NCBI RefSeq assembly: GCF_001975705.1
Contig: NZ_CP015093.1
Coordinates: forward strand, 2,542,001 to 2,606,000
Direction of reading: 5' to 3'
Source: Salipiger abyssi
GTDB lineage: Bacteria; Pseudomonadota; Alphaproteobacteria; Rhodobacterales; Rhodobacteraceae
Length of the DNA: 64,000 nucleotides
Position 1 is the first letter of the stretch; each line of letters starts with the position of its first letter. Below the pieces are notes generated by a model, which saw only the letters and a list, made by a program, of their open reading frames with translations, was not told the DNA's origin and searched no databases. A program made the position numbers and the translations under genes. This document shows, in pieces, positions 52,597 through 62,723 of this stretch.

Positions 52597-54783
52597 TCAC
52601 CTCAGCCGCAGCGCGTTCAGCGATACTGTAATCGACGAGGCGGACATGGCCAATGCGGCGATCAGTGGCGAACACAATCCCGCGATGGCCAGCGGCACGG
52701 CGATGACATTGTACCATGTGGCGATGCCGAAATTCTCGCGGATGCGTTTGGTGGCACGGGTGGCGGTGGCGATCGCGTCAGGGACCGGGGCCAGAGAATT
52801 GCCGAGCAGCACGATATCGGAGGCGACCCGGGCGGCGTCGAGCGCCGAGGCGGGGGAGATCGAGACATGCGCGCCGGCCAGCGCCGCGGTGTCGTTGAGC
52901 CCGTCGCCCACCATCAGCACCTTGCGGCCCTCGTCGGAGAGCGCCTTGACGCGCGCCGCCTTGTCCTGCGGCAGCGCTTCGGCGATCCAGTGCGGGATGC
53001 CCAGCCGGCTGGCCAGCGTTTCCACCGCGCGGGTGGTGTCGCCCGACATCAGGATGACGCGGTGGCCGGCTTCGATCAGCCCGCGCACCGCCTCTTCGGC
53101 GCCGTCGCGCAGGCTGTCGGTGAAGGTGAAGACCTGCGCCGGCCCGTCGCCCACGCGCAGCCAGGCGGAGGTCACATCGGACTGCCCGCCGCCGACCCAG
53201 GCGGCGCGCCCGAGCCGCACCTGCTGGCCGCGCCAGAGGCCCTGGGTGCCGTGGCCGGGCACCTCTGCGATATCGCTCAGCGTGGCGGGGGCGATGCCGG
53301 CCTCGCGCAGGGCTGTCGTCAGCGAGGCCGAGAGCGGATGCGCGGAGCCCGCGGCCAGTGCCAGCGCAATCTCCAGATCGTTGCGGGTGAAATCGCCGGT
53401 ATTGGTGACCTGCGGCGCGCCGGCGGTGAGCGTGCCGGTCTTGTCGAAAACCACCGTATCGACCTCCGAGAGCCGCTCCAGCGCGGTGCCGTCCTTGATC
53501 AGCAGGCCCTTTTTGAAGAGCCGTCCCGAGGCGGCGGTGGTCACCGCGGGCACGGCCAGCCCCAGCGCGCAGGGGCAGGTGATGATCAGCACGGCGGCGG
53601 CGATGTTGAGCGCGACGCGGAAATCCTGCGTGTAGAGGAACCAGCCGATGAACGCCAAGGCGGAGAGGATATGCACGCCCGGTGCATAGAGCTTGGCCGC
53701 CTTGTCGGCGAGGGGCGTGTAATTGGCGCGGCCAGATTCCGCCACGGCCACCAGATCGGCCATGCGGTGCAGCGAGGTCTCGCGCCCCACGGCGGTGGCG
53801 CGCACCACCAGCGGACCGGTGAGGTTGACCTCGCCGGCGCTCACGCTTGTGCCGGGTGCGGCATAGACGGGCAGGGTCTCGCCGGTGAGCAGCGAGCGGT
53901 CGAGCTCGGACTGGCCTTCGGTGATTTGCCCGTCCACCGGCATCCGCCCGCCCGGGCGCACGCGCAGCAGATCGCCCACCGCCAGATCGGCGACGGAGAC
54001 CTGTTCCTCGCCGTCCTGAGTGACCCGCCAGGCGCGGGGCACTTCCAGCGCCGCCAGCTCCTCGGCGGCGGAGCGCGCGATGGAGCGGGTGCGGTGGTCG
54101 AGATAACGCCCGGTCAGCAGGAAGAAGGTGAGCGCGATGGCGGCGTCGAAATAGGCATGCTCGCCGGAAAGCGAGGTCTCCCAGAGCGAGGTGACCACCG
54201 CGAGCAGGATCGCCAGCGAGATCGGCACGTCCATGTTCAGGCGCCCGGCCTTCAGCGCGCCCCAGGCGTTGCGGAAAAAGATCTGCCCGGAAAAGGCGAT
54301 GGTCGGCAGGGTGATCGCCGCCGAGATCCAGTGGAACATGTCGCGGGTCGGCCCTTCGGCACCGGACCAGACGGAGATCGACAGCAGCATGACATTCATC
54401 ATCGCAAAACCCGCAACCGCCAGCCGCATCAGCAGATCGCGCCCCGCCTTGTCGGTCTGCGTGGCCGAGAGCGCGCCGGTGTCGAGCTCATGCGCTTCAT
54501 AGCCGGCGCCGGCGACCACGGGGATGAGATCCTCGGCGCCGAGGCCGGGATCGGCCTCGATGCTGACCCGCTTCATGGTGAGGTTGACCCGGGCGCTGTG
54601 CACCCCCGGCACCTTGCTCAGCGCCGTCTCCACCGCGCGCATGCAGTTGGCGCAGTGGATCGTCGGCAGCGACAGCACCACATGCGCGTCCGAGGGCGCC
54701 TGCGCGGCGGCGAGCGCCTCGGCGGCCGGGGCGGCGGAGCAGGCGGGGCAGGCCGAGGCCGGCGGGCGCATCGCGGCGGTCAT
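52597..54783 (-). CDS. ccoI: cbb3 oxidase copper-supplying P1B-type ATPase CcoI/FixI
   Basis: A copper-transporting ATPase required for cbb3 oxidase assembly, 728 residues. An N-terminal metal domain has IHCANCMRAVE (about residues 44-54), and an extra upstream CPAC (about 12-15) sits in a low-complexity leader. The channel motif is TCPCALGLAVP, phosphorylation DKTGTLT, and the hinge VGDGLNDTAALAGAH. Eight membrane segments are expected. It follows ccoH by 4 bases and precedes ccoS by 4 bases. Confidence 0.95.
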   Translation of the reverse strand: MTAAMRPPASACPACSAAPAAEALAAAQAPSDAHVVLSLPTIHCANCMRAVETALSKVPGVHSARVNLTMKRVSIEADPGLGAEDLIPVVAGAGYEAHELDTGALSATQTDKAGRDLLMRLAVAGFAMMNVMLLSISVWSGAEGPTRDMFHWISAAITLPTIAFSGQIFFRNAWGALKAGRLNMDVPISLAILLAVVTSLWETSLSGEHAYFDAAIALTFFLLTGRYLDHRTRSIARSAAEELAALEVPRAWRVTQDGEEQVSVADLAVGDLLRVRPGGRMPVDGQITEGQSELDRSLLTGETLPVYAAPGTSVSAGEVNLTGPLVVRATAVGRETSLHRMADLVAVAESGRANYTPLADKAAKLYAPGVHILSALAFIGWFLYTQDFRVALNIAAAVLIITCPCALGLAVPAVTTAASGRLFKKGLLIKDGTALERLSEVDTVVFDKTGTLTAGAPQVTNTGDFTRNDLEIALALAAGSAHPLSASLTTALREAGIAPATLSDIAEVPGHGTQGLWRGQQVRLGRAAWVGGGQSDVTSAWLRVGDGPAQVFTFTDSLRDGAEEAVRGLIEAGHRVILMSGDTTRAVETLASRLGIPHWIAEALPQDKAARVKALSDEGRKVLMVGDGLNDTAALAGAHVSISPASALDAARVASDIVLLGNSLAPVPDAIATATRATKRIRENFGIATWYNVIAVPLAIAGLCSPLIAALAMSASSITVSLNALRLR

Positions 54784-54787
54784 GGGC

Positions 54788-55249
54788 TCATTCCTTGACG
54801 TAGAGTTCCAGGCGCTGCTCGAAGCGGGTGCCGTCGAAGGCCTCGGCGCTCAGCCAGACATTCCAGTAGCCGGGCGCCAGATGATCCTCGGCCACATAGG
54901 CGCGTCCGTCAAAGGTGAAATCCGGCGTGCGGTCGTCCTTGACGTTGGTGGTGCGCCCGATCTTGGCGGAGAGCGTTTTCGGCTGCACCGGATAGCCCTT
55001 CTCGTCGGTGATGGCGAGCACCACATGGCCCTCGTCATGGCTGGTCTCGACCGTCCAGCCGAGCGCCTCCTGCGCCTCGCGGCGGGCGTCGAACGTCTGG
55101 CTGGCGACATAGGAGTTGTCGACCTCGAGCCCGGGGAAGGTGGCGACGGCATTATAGGCCAGCGCGATATTCACCCCGATGATCACGCCGAAGGCGCCCA
55201 CGAAGATCGCCAGTACATGCCAGCCGGTGAGCCTGCGTTCCTTGGTCAT
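54788..55249 (-). CDS. ccoH: cbb3 oxidase maturation protein CcoH (FixH)
   Basis: A 153-residue membrane-anchored protein of cbb3 assembly. An N-terminal membrane segment (VLAIFVGAFGVIIGVNIAL) is followed by a periplasmic FixH domain (YNAVATFPGLEVDNSYVASQ with the later SYVASQTF, and the C-terminal AYVAEDHLAPGYWNVWLSAE). Its start overlaps the ccoG stop (TGATG) and its stop is 4 bases before ccoI. Confidence 0.93.
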   Translation of the reverse strand: MTKERRLTGWHVLAIFVGAFGVIIGVNIALAYNAVATFPGLEVDNSYVASQTFDARREAQEALGWTVETSHDEGHVVLAITDEKGYPVQPKTLSAKIGRTTNVKDDRTPDFTFDGRAYVAEDHLAPGYWNVWLSAEAFDGTRFEQRLELYVKE

Positions 55250-56682
55250 CAGTTGTCCCGTCCGTTAAAGACCGTATCGTTTTCCGCCCGTGTGCCGTTG
55301 GTCAGATCCTCGACCCAGAGGCTGAAGGCGGTGCGCTCGTCCTGCGCCTCCTCGGTGCCGTTGGGCGCGGTGACATAGACCCGCTGAAGGTAGGTTTCGT
55401 TGGCGGGCACGTCGACGGTGGTGTCGTCCTCGCCCTCGAGCGACAGGGTCAGGTTGTCGTTGCCGGTGAGCGACAGCTCGAAGGGCCGCGCCTCGCCGTG
55501 CTTGTTGAGCAGGCGCACATCGTAGGTGTTGCGCACCGAGCCGTCGGAAAGCACCACGAAGGTCGGGTTGCGCACCGGGGCGACGGTCATCTCGATCTCC
55601 GGGCGCATGAACAGCGCAAAGACCAGGCCGATGCCCACCAGCGACCACAGCGCGGTGTAGAGGATGACGCGCGGGCGGAAGACGTGCTTCCAGACCGCGC
55701 GCGGCGTGTGGCCCTCGCGCTCGCGGGTTTCGTCGGAGAGCGCCAGATAGTCGATGAGCCCGCGCGGCTTGCCGATCTTTGCCATGACGTCGTCGCAGGC
55801 GTCGATGCAGAGCGCACAGGTGATGCAGGCCAGCTGCTGGCCGTCGCGGATATCGATTCCCATGGGGCAGACATTGACGCAGGCGCGGCAGTCGATGCAA
55901 TCGCCGAGGTTCTCGGCGCCGGCGCCCTTGCGGTGCTTGCCGCGCGGCTCGCCACGCCAGTCGCGATAGCCGACGGTGAGCGTGTCCTCATCCATCATCG
56001 CGGCCTGAATGCGCGGCCAGGGGCAGGCATAGATGCAGATCTGCTCACGGGCGAAGCCGCCGAAGGCGAATGTGGTGCCGGCTAGGATCAGCATGGTGGT
56101 ATAGGCGACCGGGTGGGCGTTGCCGGTGACCAGATCGACCGCGAGCGTGGGCGCGTCGGTGAAATAGAACACCCAGGCGCCGCCGGTGGCCAGCGCGATC
56201 AGGAACCAGGCCACCCATTTGGTGACGCGCAGCCGGGCCTTGCGGAAATCCCATTTCTTCTGCCGGTGCAGGCGCAGCCGGGCGTTGCGGTCGCCTTCGA
56301 TCCAGCGCTCGACCAGAATGAAGAGATCGGTCCAGACGGTCTGCGGACAGGCATAGCCGCACCAGACCCGCCCCAGCGCCGAGGTGAAGAGGAAAAGCCC
56401 GAGCCCCGCCATCACCAGCAGACCCGCGACAAAGTAGAACTCGTGCGGCCAGATCTCGATCATGAAGAAGAAGAAGCGCCGCCCGGCGAGATCGAGCAGC
56501 ACCGCCTGATCGGGCAGTTCCGGGCCGCGATCCCAGCGCAGCCACGGCGTGACATAGTAGATGCCCAGCATCACCGCCATCAGCACCCATTTGAGATTGC
56601 GGAACTTTCCGCTCACGCGCCGGGGAAAGATCGGCTCGCGTGATTCGTAAAGGGAGGGGGCGGGAGTCTCGGTATCAGCCAC
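55249..56682 (-). CDS. ccoG: cbb3 oxidase accessory iron-sulfur protein CcoG (FixG), GTG start
   Basis: A polytopic ferredoxin-like protein, 477 residues, thought to reduce copper for cbb3 assembly. Membrane segments flank VWCGYACPQTVWTDLF and ICIYACPWPRIQAAMM; two [4Fe-4S] motifs are CIDCRACVNVCPMGID and CITCALCIDACDDVM. The C-terminal part is a periplasmic Ig-like domain. No ATG is available at the family N-terminus; GTG at 56682 starts MADTETPAPSLYESREPIFP with GGAG 9 bases before it. A perfect FNR box lies 67 bases upstream. Confidence 0.93.
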   Translation of the reverse strand: MADTETPAPSLYESREPIFPRRVSGKFRNLKWVLMAVMLGIYYVTPWLRWDRGPELPDQAVLLDLAGRRFFFFMIEIWPHEFYFVAGLLVMAGLGLFLFTSALGRVWCGYACPQTVWTDLFILVERWIEGDRNARLRLHRQKKWDFRKARLRVTKWVAWFLIALATGGAWVFYFTDAPTLAVDLVTGNAHPVAYTTMLILAGTTFAFGGFAREQICIYACPWPRIQAAMMDEDTLTVGYRDWRGEPRGKHRKGAGAENLGDCIDCRACVNVCPMGIDIRDGQQLACITCALCIDACDDVMAKIGKPRGLIDYLALSDETREREGHTPRAVWKHVFRPRVILYTALWSLVGIGLVFALFMRPEIEMTVAPVRNPTFVVLSDGSVRNTYDVRLLNKHGEARPFELSLTGNDNLTLSLEGEDDTTVDVPANETYLQRVYVTAPNGTEEAQDERTAFSLWVEDLTNGTRAENDTVFNGRDN

Positions 56683-56748
56683 GGGGAATCGCTCCGGTGT
56701 CAGGTTGCCTGGTTGCGGTCCTTTTCGCGCCGCCGCGCGGCTGCAACA

Positions 56749-56762
56749 TTGACCTGCATCAA
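56749..56762 (-). promoter_or_regulatory. FNR-type box upstream of ccoG
   Basis: TTGACCTGCATCAA (on the minus strand TTGATGCAGGTCAA) fits the TTGAY-N4-RTCAA consensus for FnrL/Anr. It lies 67 bases before the ccoG start and 4 bases from the LysR stop codon. The fnrL gene is at the right edge of the window. Confidence 0.85.
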
Positions 56763-56765
56763 TAA

Positions 56766-57653
56766 TTATATCCCCGATGAAGCTTTTGCAGCCTCGCGAC
56801 GCAGCCACGTTACGAAGTGACGCAGGGGCGGACGGGCGACCCCGGGCCGGGTGACGAGCCAGTAGCCTTTCTTGCGCCGGTCCTCGAAGAGGATGCGCAG
56901 CCGCCCGGCGGCAAGATCGGGCTCGGCAAAGAGCCGGGCGGTGATCGCCACGCCCTGACCCTGCCGCGCCGCTTCGAGCATCAGGTTGCCGGGCAGGGCG
57001 GTGAGGCCGAGGCTGCGGTCGTGCTCGACGCCGTTCTCGGCAAGCCAGTCCGTCGCCTCGTTGGTGCCGAGCTCCTGCAACCATGGGAAGGGCCGGAGGT
57101 CGGCCGGGGTCTCGATCTCGCAATCGCCGACCAGCGAGGTGGCGGCGACCACGGCGATGGGCGAGCTGACGAGAAGGTGGCTTTCTAGCCCGGGCCACTC
57201 GCCATTGCCGTAGCGGATCGCCACGTCGAGCCCGCCCGGTTCCAGCGTGCGGACCGCGGCGGAGGGGTCGATGGTCAGGCTGATCTCGGGGTGATGCGCG
57301 CGAAAGCCCGGCAGGCGCGGCATCAGCCATGTGGCGGCAAAGCCGGGCGTGGCCGAGATCTCCAGCGGGCGGTCGGTATCGCGCCCGGTCAGCTCCTGCG
57401 TCGCCACGAAAATCGCGCCGAAGCCCTCGGCCAGCGCGGTGGCGAGCCGCTCGCCCTCATGGGTGAGGCGCATCTTGCGGCTGCTGCGGTCGAGCAGCGG
57501 CACACCGAGATGGGTTTCGAGATTGCGGATCTGCTGGCTGATCGCGGCGTGAGAGACATTCAGCGCGCTGCCCGCCTCGGAAACCGAGCCGGTATCGGCA
57601 TAGGCGGCAAAGGCGCGCAGGGCGGAGAGCGGCGGCAGGCTGGACCAGTCCAT
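56766..57653 (-). CDS. LysR family transcriptional regulator (GcvA-like)
   Basis: A 295-residue LysR-type regulator. The N-terminal helix-turn-helix is LSALRAFAAYADTGSVSEAG, with SALNVSHAAISQQIRNLETH; the effector domain begins about residue 95 with LEISATPGFAATWLMPRLPG, typical of the GcvA-like group. The effector is unknown. It is divergent from a 44-residue ORF and lies between the two cco gene blocks, so its target might be among them or that ORF; nothing in the sequence decides this. Confidence 0.92.
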   Translation of the reverse strand: MDWSSLPPLSALRAFAAYADTGSVSEAGSALNVSHAAISQQIRNLETHLGVPLLDRSSRKMRLTHEGERLATALAEGFGAIFVATQELTGRDTDRPLEISATPGFAATWLMPRLPGFRAHHPEISLTIDPSAAVRTLEPGGLDVAIRYGNGEWPGLESHLLVSSPIAVVAATSLVGDCEIETPADLRPFPWLQELGTNEATDWLAENGVEHDRSLGLTALPGNLMLEAARQGQGVAITARLFAEPDLAAGRLRILFEDRRKKGYWLVTRPGVARPPLRHFVTWLRREAAKASSGI

Positions 57654-57751
57654 GTTACCTCAGCTTACATGTTGGCATTATTCCTGACTCGCCTGAAATG
57701 GCCCGATGGTCAATATTCATTGCAGGAACACGAACAGGATGGAGAGAAACG

Positions 57752-57886
57752 ATGCTTGGTATCTACGCTCAGACTTTCATGACGGCGACGCGGATGGAAC
57801 CCGGAGAGCGCCGCTGGACCCCGCCCGCGCAGGGGGCGATCGACGATCCGCGTGCCAAACCGCGCCGGGGCTGGCTGCGCCGCTGA
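57752..57886 (+). CDS. Very small protein divergent from the LysR gene
   Basis: A 44-residue, basic, Pro/Arg-rich protein, MLGIYAQTFMTATRMEPGER onward, with GATGGAGAGAAACG before the ATG. A hydrophobic start is followed by a basic tail (PRRGWLRR). No family is recognised. The divergent placement against a LysR gene (98-base gap) is the usual geometry of a LysR target, which supports it being a real gene. Confidence 0.5.
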   Translation: MLGIYAQTFMTATRMEPGERRWTPPAQGAIDDPRAKPRRGWLRR

Positions 57887-58011
57887 GAGCGCTTAGCCCG
57901 GGGTTTGAAGGGCTCACGTTTTGGTGTGCCGGGGTGGGGGTGCCTTGATCTGCCGCAAAGCCGCGCCCTAAGCTCGCGCATCCCTCGAAAGGCCGCTCCG
58001 CGAGGAGCAAT

Positions 58012-58060
58012 AAAAAACGCCGGTGCCCCTGGAAACGCGCGAACAGGATGGGGCACCGGC
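58012..58060 (-). terminator. Terminator after ccoP
   Basis: On the minus strand GCCGGTGCCCC and GGGGCACCGGC form an 11-bp perfect stem with a 20-base loop, followed by G and six T. It lies 45 bases after the ccoP stop. The rest of the 218-base gap 57887-58104 also holds a CGGGCC-TTGC-GGCCCG hairpin at about 58073-58088. Confidence 0.85.
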
Positions 58061-58104
58061 GCCGGCCTCCGGGCCTTGCGGCCCGAAGGTGTTCTGTGAG
58101 GGGC

Positions 58105-58992
58105 TTACTCTTCCGAAGCTTCGCCCCCGCCTAGACCGTGGACATAGGTCACCACGGCACGGATTTCCGCCTCGCTCAGCTCTGCGCCGCCCATCGGGGG
58201 CATGACGCCGAAGCGGGCATTGGTCACGGTCTCGTGGATCGTGTCGTAATCGCCGCCATAGAGCCAGATCGCGTCGGTCAGGTCCGGCGCGCCCTGCCAG
58301 CGGTCGCCGGTGCCGTCTTCCATGTGGCAGGAGGCGCAGTTGATGTCGAACACCTCTGCACCGGCCTCGACCAGCTCCGGCTCGGGCGGGGTTTCGCCCG
58401 AGAGCGTCATGACGAAGTTGGCCACCTGCGCGATCTCTTCCTCGCTCAGCAGCTCGTCGCGGCCGAAGGCGGGCATCTCGCTATAGCGCGCGTCGGGGTC
58501 GTCCTCGTTCCGGATGCCGTGCGACACGGTGTAGTGGATGTCCTCCATGGTGCCGCCCCAGAGCCAATCGTCATCCAGCAGGTTGGGATAGCCGGTGGCC
58601 CCCGCAGCGCCCGAGCCGTGGCATTGCGCGCACCAGGTGCGGAACACGGCGGCGCCGGCATTCAGCGCGTAGGTGTTGAGCTCCGGGTCGCCGGTGATCG
58701 AGGTCAGCTCGACCGAGGCGAGCTGCTCGTTGATCGGCGCCAGCTCGGCCTCGTGGTCCTGGATGGCCTGTTCCACGTTGCCGCGGGTCGACCAGCCCAG
58801 CAGGCCGGCGGTTGCGGTGCGCACGCCGGGCCAGGCCGGGTAGGCGATGGAATAGCCGATGCCCCAGACGATGCAGGCGTAGAAGATCATCAGCCACCAT
58901 TTCGGCAGCGGCTTGTTGTATTCCTGAATGCCGTCCCAGGAATGGCCCGTCGTCTCGTAGTCGAGATCGTCTTGCTTTTTGTTGTCACTCAT
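58105..58992 (-). CDS. ccoP: cbb3-type cytochrome c oxidase, di-haem subunit III
   Basis: A membrane-anchored dihaem cytochrome c, 295 residues. An N-terminal membrane segment ([20 protein letters not shown]) is followed by two cytochrome domains with CAQCH (about residue 127) and CASCH (about 224), and Met ligands in [12 protein letters not shown] and [13 protein letters not shown] 58992 follows GAGACGGGAC. It is the last gene of ccoNOQP. Confidence 0.96.
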   Translation of the reverse strand: MSDNKKQDDLDYETTGHSWDGIQEYNKPLPKWWLMIFYACIVWGIGYSIAYPAWPGVRTATAGLLGWSTRGNVEQAIQDHEAELAPINEQLASVELTSITGDPELNTYALNAGAAVFRTWCAQCHGSGAAGATGYPNLLDDDWLWGGTMEDIHYTVSHGIRNEDDPDARYSEMPAFGRDELLSEEEIAQVANFVMTLSGETPPEPELVEAGAEVFDINCASCHMEDGTGDRWQGAPDLTDAIWLYGGDYDTIHETVTNARFGVMPPMGGAELSEAEIRAVVTYVHGLGGGEASEE

Positions 58993-59003
58993 GTCCCGTC
59001 TCC

Positions 59004-59180
59004 TCAATCCTGGGCGGGTTTGTCTTCGTGCCGGAACGGAATGTTGGCGACGTCCGAGTGCGTCTTGCGGCTGCCCGGGCGGAAGGCCCAGACAATCACG
59101 CCGACGAAGAAGACGAACATGGCCAGCAGACCCCAGCTGTCTGCGAAATGCCGGAGGGCGTTATAGGTTTCGTGTCCCAT
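59004..59180 (-). CDS. ccoQ: cbb3-type oxidase subunit CcoQ
   Basis: A 58-residue small subunit that stabilises the cbb3 complex. [20 protein letters not shown] with [19 protein letters not shown] has one membrane segment and then the conserved FRPG. GAGGACTGA before the ATG supplies the ribosome binding site. It lies 10 bases from ccoO and 11 bases before ccoP. Confidence 0.92.
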   Translation of the reverse strand: MGHETYNALRHFADSWGLLAMFVFFVGVIVWAFRPGSRKTHSDVANIPFRHEDKPAQD

Positions 59181-59190
59181 TCAGTCCTCC

Positions 59191-59919
59191 TCAGCGGCTT
59201 GCGTCGGGCTCGAAGGTCGAGAAATCGACCAGCGTGCCCAGCATTTGCAGATAGGCGATCAGCGCATCCAGCTCCGAGATACCCGGCTGGCCGTCGAAGT
59301 TGCGCACGTTGACGGCATCGCCGTAGCGCTCGAACAGCCCGTCGACATCGCCGAACGGATCGGTCTGCACCAGGAAGTCCTCGTGCCCGGCCTCGATCAT
59401 CTCGTCGGTATAGGGCACGCCGAGGAACTTGTGCGTCGACATGAGATCCTGGATGTGCTCGCCGTCGATCAGCTTGGCTTCGAGGAACCCGTATTTCGGC
59501 ATCACCGATTCCGGCACCACCGATTGCGGGTTGCGCAGGTGATCCACGTGCCATTCGTCCGAGTAGCGGCCGCCGACGCGGGCGAGGTCGGGCCCCGTCC
59601 GCTTCGAGCCCCACTGGAACGGGTGGTCGTATTGCGACTCTGCCGCCAGCGAGTAGTGGCCGTAACGCTCCACCTCGTCGCGCATCGGGCGGATCATCTG
59701 GCTATGGCAGACATAGCAGCCCTCGCGGATGTAGATGTCGCGCCCCGCCAGTTCGAGCGGCGTGTAGGGGCGCATGCCCTCCACGTCCTCGATGGTGTTC
59801 TCGAGATAGAACAGGGGCACGATCTGCACCAGGCCACCGATGGTCACCACGAGGAAGGCAAAGATCGCCAGCAGCGTGATGTTCTTCTCGAGGATACCGT
59901 GTTTGTCGAGAATTCCCAT
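59191..59919 (-). CDS. ccoO: cbb3-type cytochrome c oxidase, mono-haem subunit II
   Basis: A 242-residue monohaem cytochrome c. N-terminal anchor [20 protein letters not shown]; the haem motif is [15 protein letters not shown] (CYVCH, about residue 71), with a later [10 protein letters not shown] as Met ligand. ATG 59919 begins [17 protein letters not shown]; the longer frame to 60018 overlaps ccoN and was rejected. It follows ccoN by 14 bases. Confidence 0.96.
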   Translation of the reverse strand: MGILDKHGILEKNITLLAIFAFLVVTIGGLVQIVPLFYLENTIEDVEGMRPYTPLELAGRDIYIREGCYVCHSQMIRPMRDEVERYGHYSLAAESQYDHPFQWGSKRTGPDLARVGGRYSDEWHVDHLRNPQSVVPESVMPKYGFLEAKLIDGEHIQDLMSTHKFLGVPYTDEMIEAGHEDFLVQTDPFGDVDGLFERYGDAVNVRNFDGQPGISELDALIAYLQMLGTLVDFSTFEPDASR

Positions 59920-59933
59920 AATCTCGGCCCTCC

Positions 59934-61547
<1,614 letters not shown>

Positions 61548-61638
61548 TTTTCGTCCCTTCGTCTTACCCGTACGATTCGCGTGCCGTTCGGGCGGTTTTA
61601 GACTGACCGGTTAATGGGCATAAGCCTGCCCTTACTCC

Positions 61639-61652
61639 TTGATCTGTATCAA
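61639..61652. promoter_or_regulatory. FNR-type box, ccoN side
   Basis: TTGATCTGTATCAA is a perfect TTGAY-N4-RTCAA dyad, 92 bases upstream of ccoN. It is one of two such boxes in the 202-base divergent gap between ccoN and the stress-protein gene. Confidence 0.9.
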
Positions 61653-61670
61653 GGCTTTCCTTCGGGGCCA

Positions 61671-61684
61671 TTGACCATTGTCAA
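61671..61684. promoter_or_regulatory. FNR-type box, stress-protein side
   Basis: TTGACCATTGTCAA is a second perfect dyad, 66 bases upstream of the universal stress protein start and 32 bases (start to start) from the other box. Two boxes between divergent genes suggest each serves one promoter. Confidence 0.9.
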
Positions 61685-61749
61685 AGTGCGTCCATTCGCG
61701 CAGGCGTATGAAGGACAGGACAGGCCAATAACCTGAGGAGACGAAGACC

Positions 61750-62589
61750 ATGGGCTACAAAACGATTTTGACGGTGGTGACCGACGAAGCGCTGGCCCAG
61801 CCGACGATAGACCATGCCGCCGCGGTCGCCGAAGGTTGGGACGCACATCTCGATGTGCTTTGCTTCGGCGTCGACCGGACACAGACAGGGTACTATTACG
61901 CTGGCGCCAACGCCATGATTCTACAGGAAACCATTACGCGGGCCACGGCGGATGCGGAGAAACTCGCAAGCGCTGTTCGCGAGGCTCTGGGTCGCACCGA
62001 GTGCCGCTGGTCGGTCGAGGAAGGGGTCGCGCAGCTTGCCGATATCGGTCGCCATGTGGCCGGACGGGCGCGTTTTGCCGATCTGGTGGTCCTGCCGAAA
62101 CCCTATGGCGCGGATCACGGTGTCGAGCTGGAGCCGGTGACCGAGGGCGCGCTCTTCGAAGGGCAGACACCGGTGCTGATCGTGCCAGAGGGTGTGGCAC
62201 CGAAATCCGCGCCCTCGCGGATCGTGATCGGCTGGAACGAAAGCAACGAGGCGCTGCGCTCGGTGCGGGCGGCCCTGCCGCTGCTGCAAAGCGCCGACAA
62301 CGTGCATCTGGCGGTGATCGACCCGCCGCAGCACGGGCCAAACCGCTCGGATCCGGGCGGCGCGTTGTCGCAATATCTCGCCCGCCACGGCGTGAAGGCC
62401 GAGATCGACGTGCTGTCGAAAACCATGCCGCGGGTCTCCGACGTGCTGCGCCGCCATGTGCAGGATGTCGATGCCGATATGGTGGTGATGGGCGCCTATG
62501 GCCATTCGCGGTTCCGCGAGGCCATTCTGGGCGGCGCCACGCGCAATATGCTGGAACAGGCGGAAGTGCCGGTGTTCCTGGCGCATTGA
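61750..62589 (+). CDS. Universal stress protein (double UspA domain)
   Basis: A 279-residue cytoplasmic protein. The N-terminal half starts YKTILTVVTDEALAQPTIDH and the C-terminal half has SRIVIGWNESNEALRSVRAA; the end MVVMGAYGHSRFREAILGGA with TRNMLEQAEVPVFLAH carries the G-x2-G-x9-G(S/T)-type ATP motif. Genes of this kind lie next to fnrL/cco in related bacteria and respond to low oxygen. TGAGGAGACGAAGACC precedes the ATG. Confidence 0.92.
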   Translation: MGYKTILTVVTDEALAQPTIDHAAAVAEGWDAHLDVLCFGVDRTQTGYYYAGANAMILQETITRATADAEKLASAVREALGRTECRWSVEEGVAQLADIGRHVAGRARFADLVVLPKPYGADHGVELEPVTEGALFEGQTPVLIVPEGVAPKSAPSRIVIGWNESNEALRSVRAALPLLQSADNVHLAVIDPPQHGPNRSDPGGALSQYLARHGVKAEIDVLSKTMPRVSDVLRRHVQDVDADMVVMGAYGHSRFREAILGGATRNMLEQAEVPVFLAH

Positions 62590-62723
62590 CGCGGCGATCC
62601 GCTGAAATTTGAGCATGCACTTGCGAAAGTGCCCGGGGCAGAGCCGCATGGCTCTGCCTTTTGTTGTATTGTCCCTCCCCTGGCCACAAGCTGAGTCTCA
62701 AAAGCATGTATGCGGGGCTCGCT

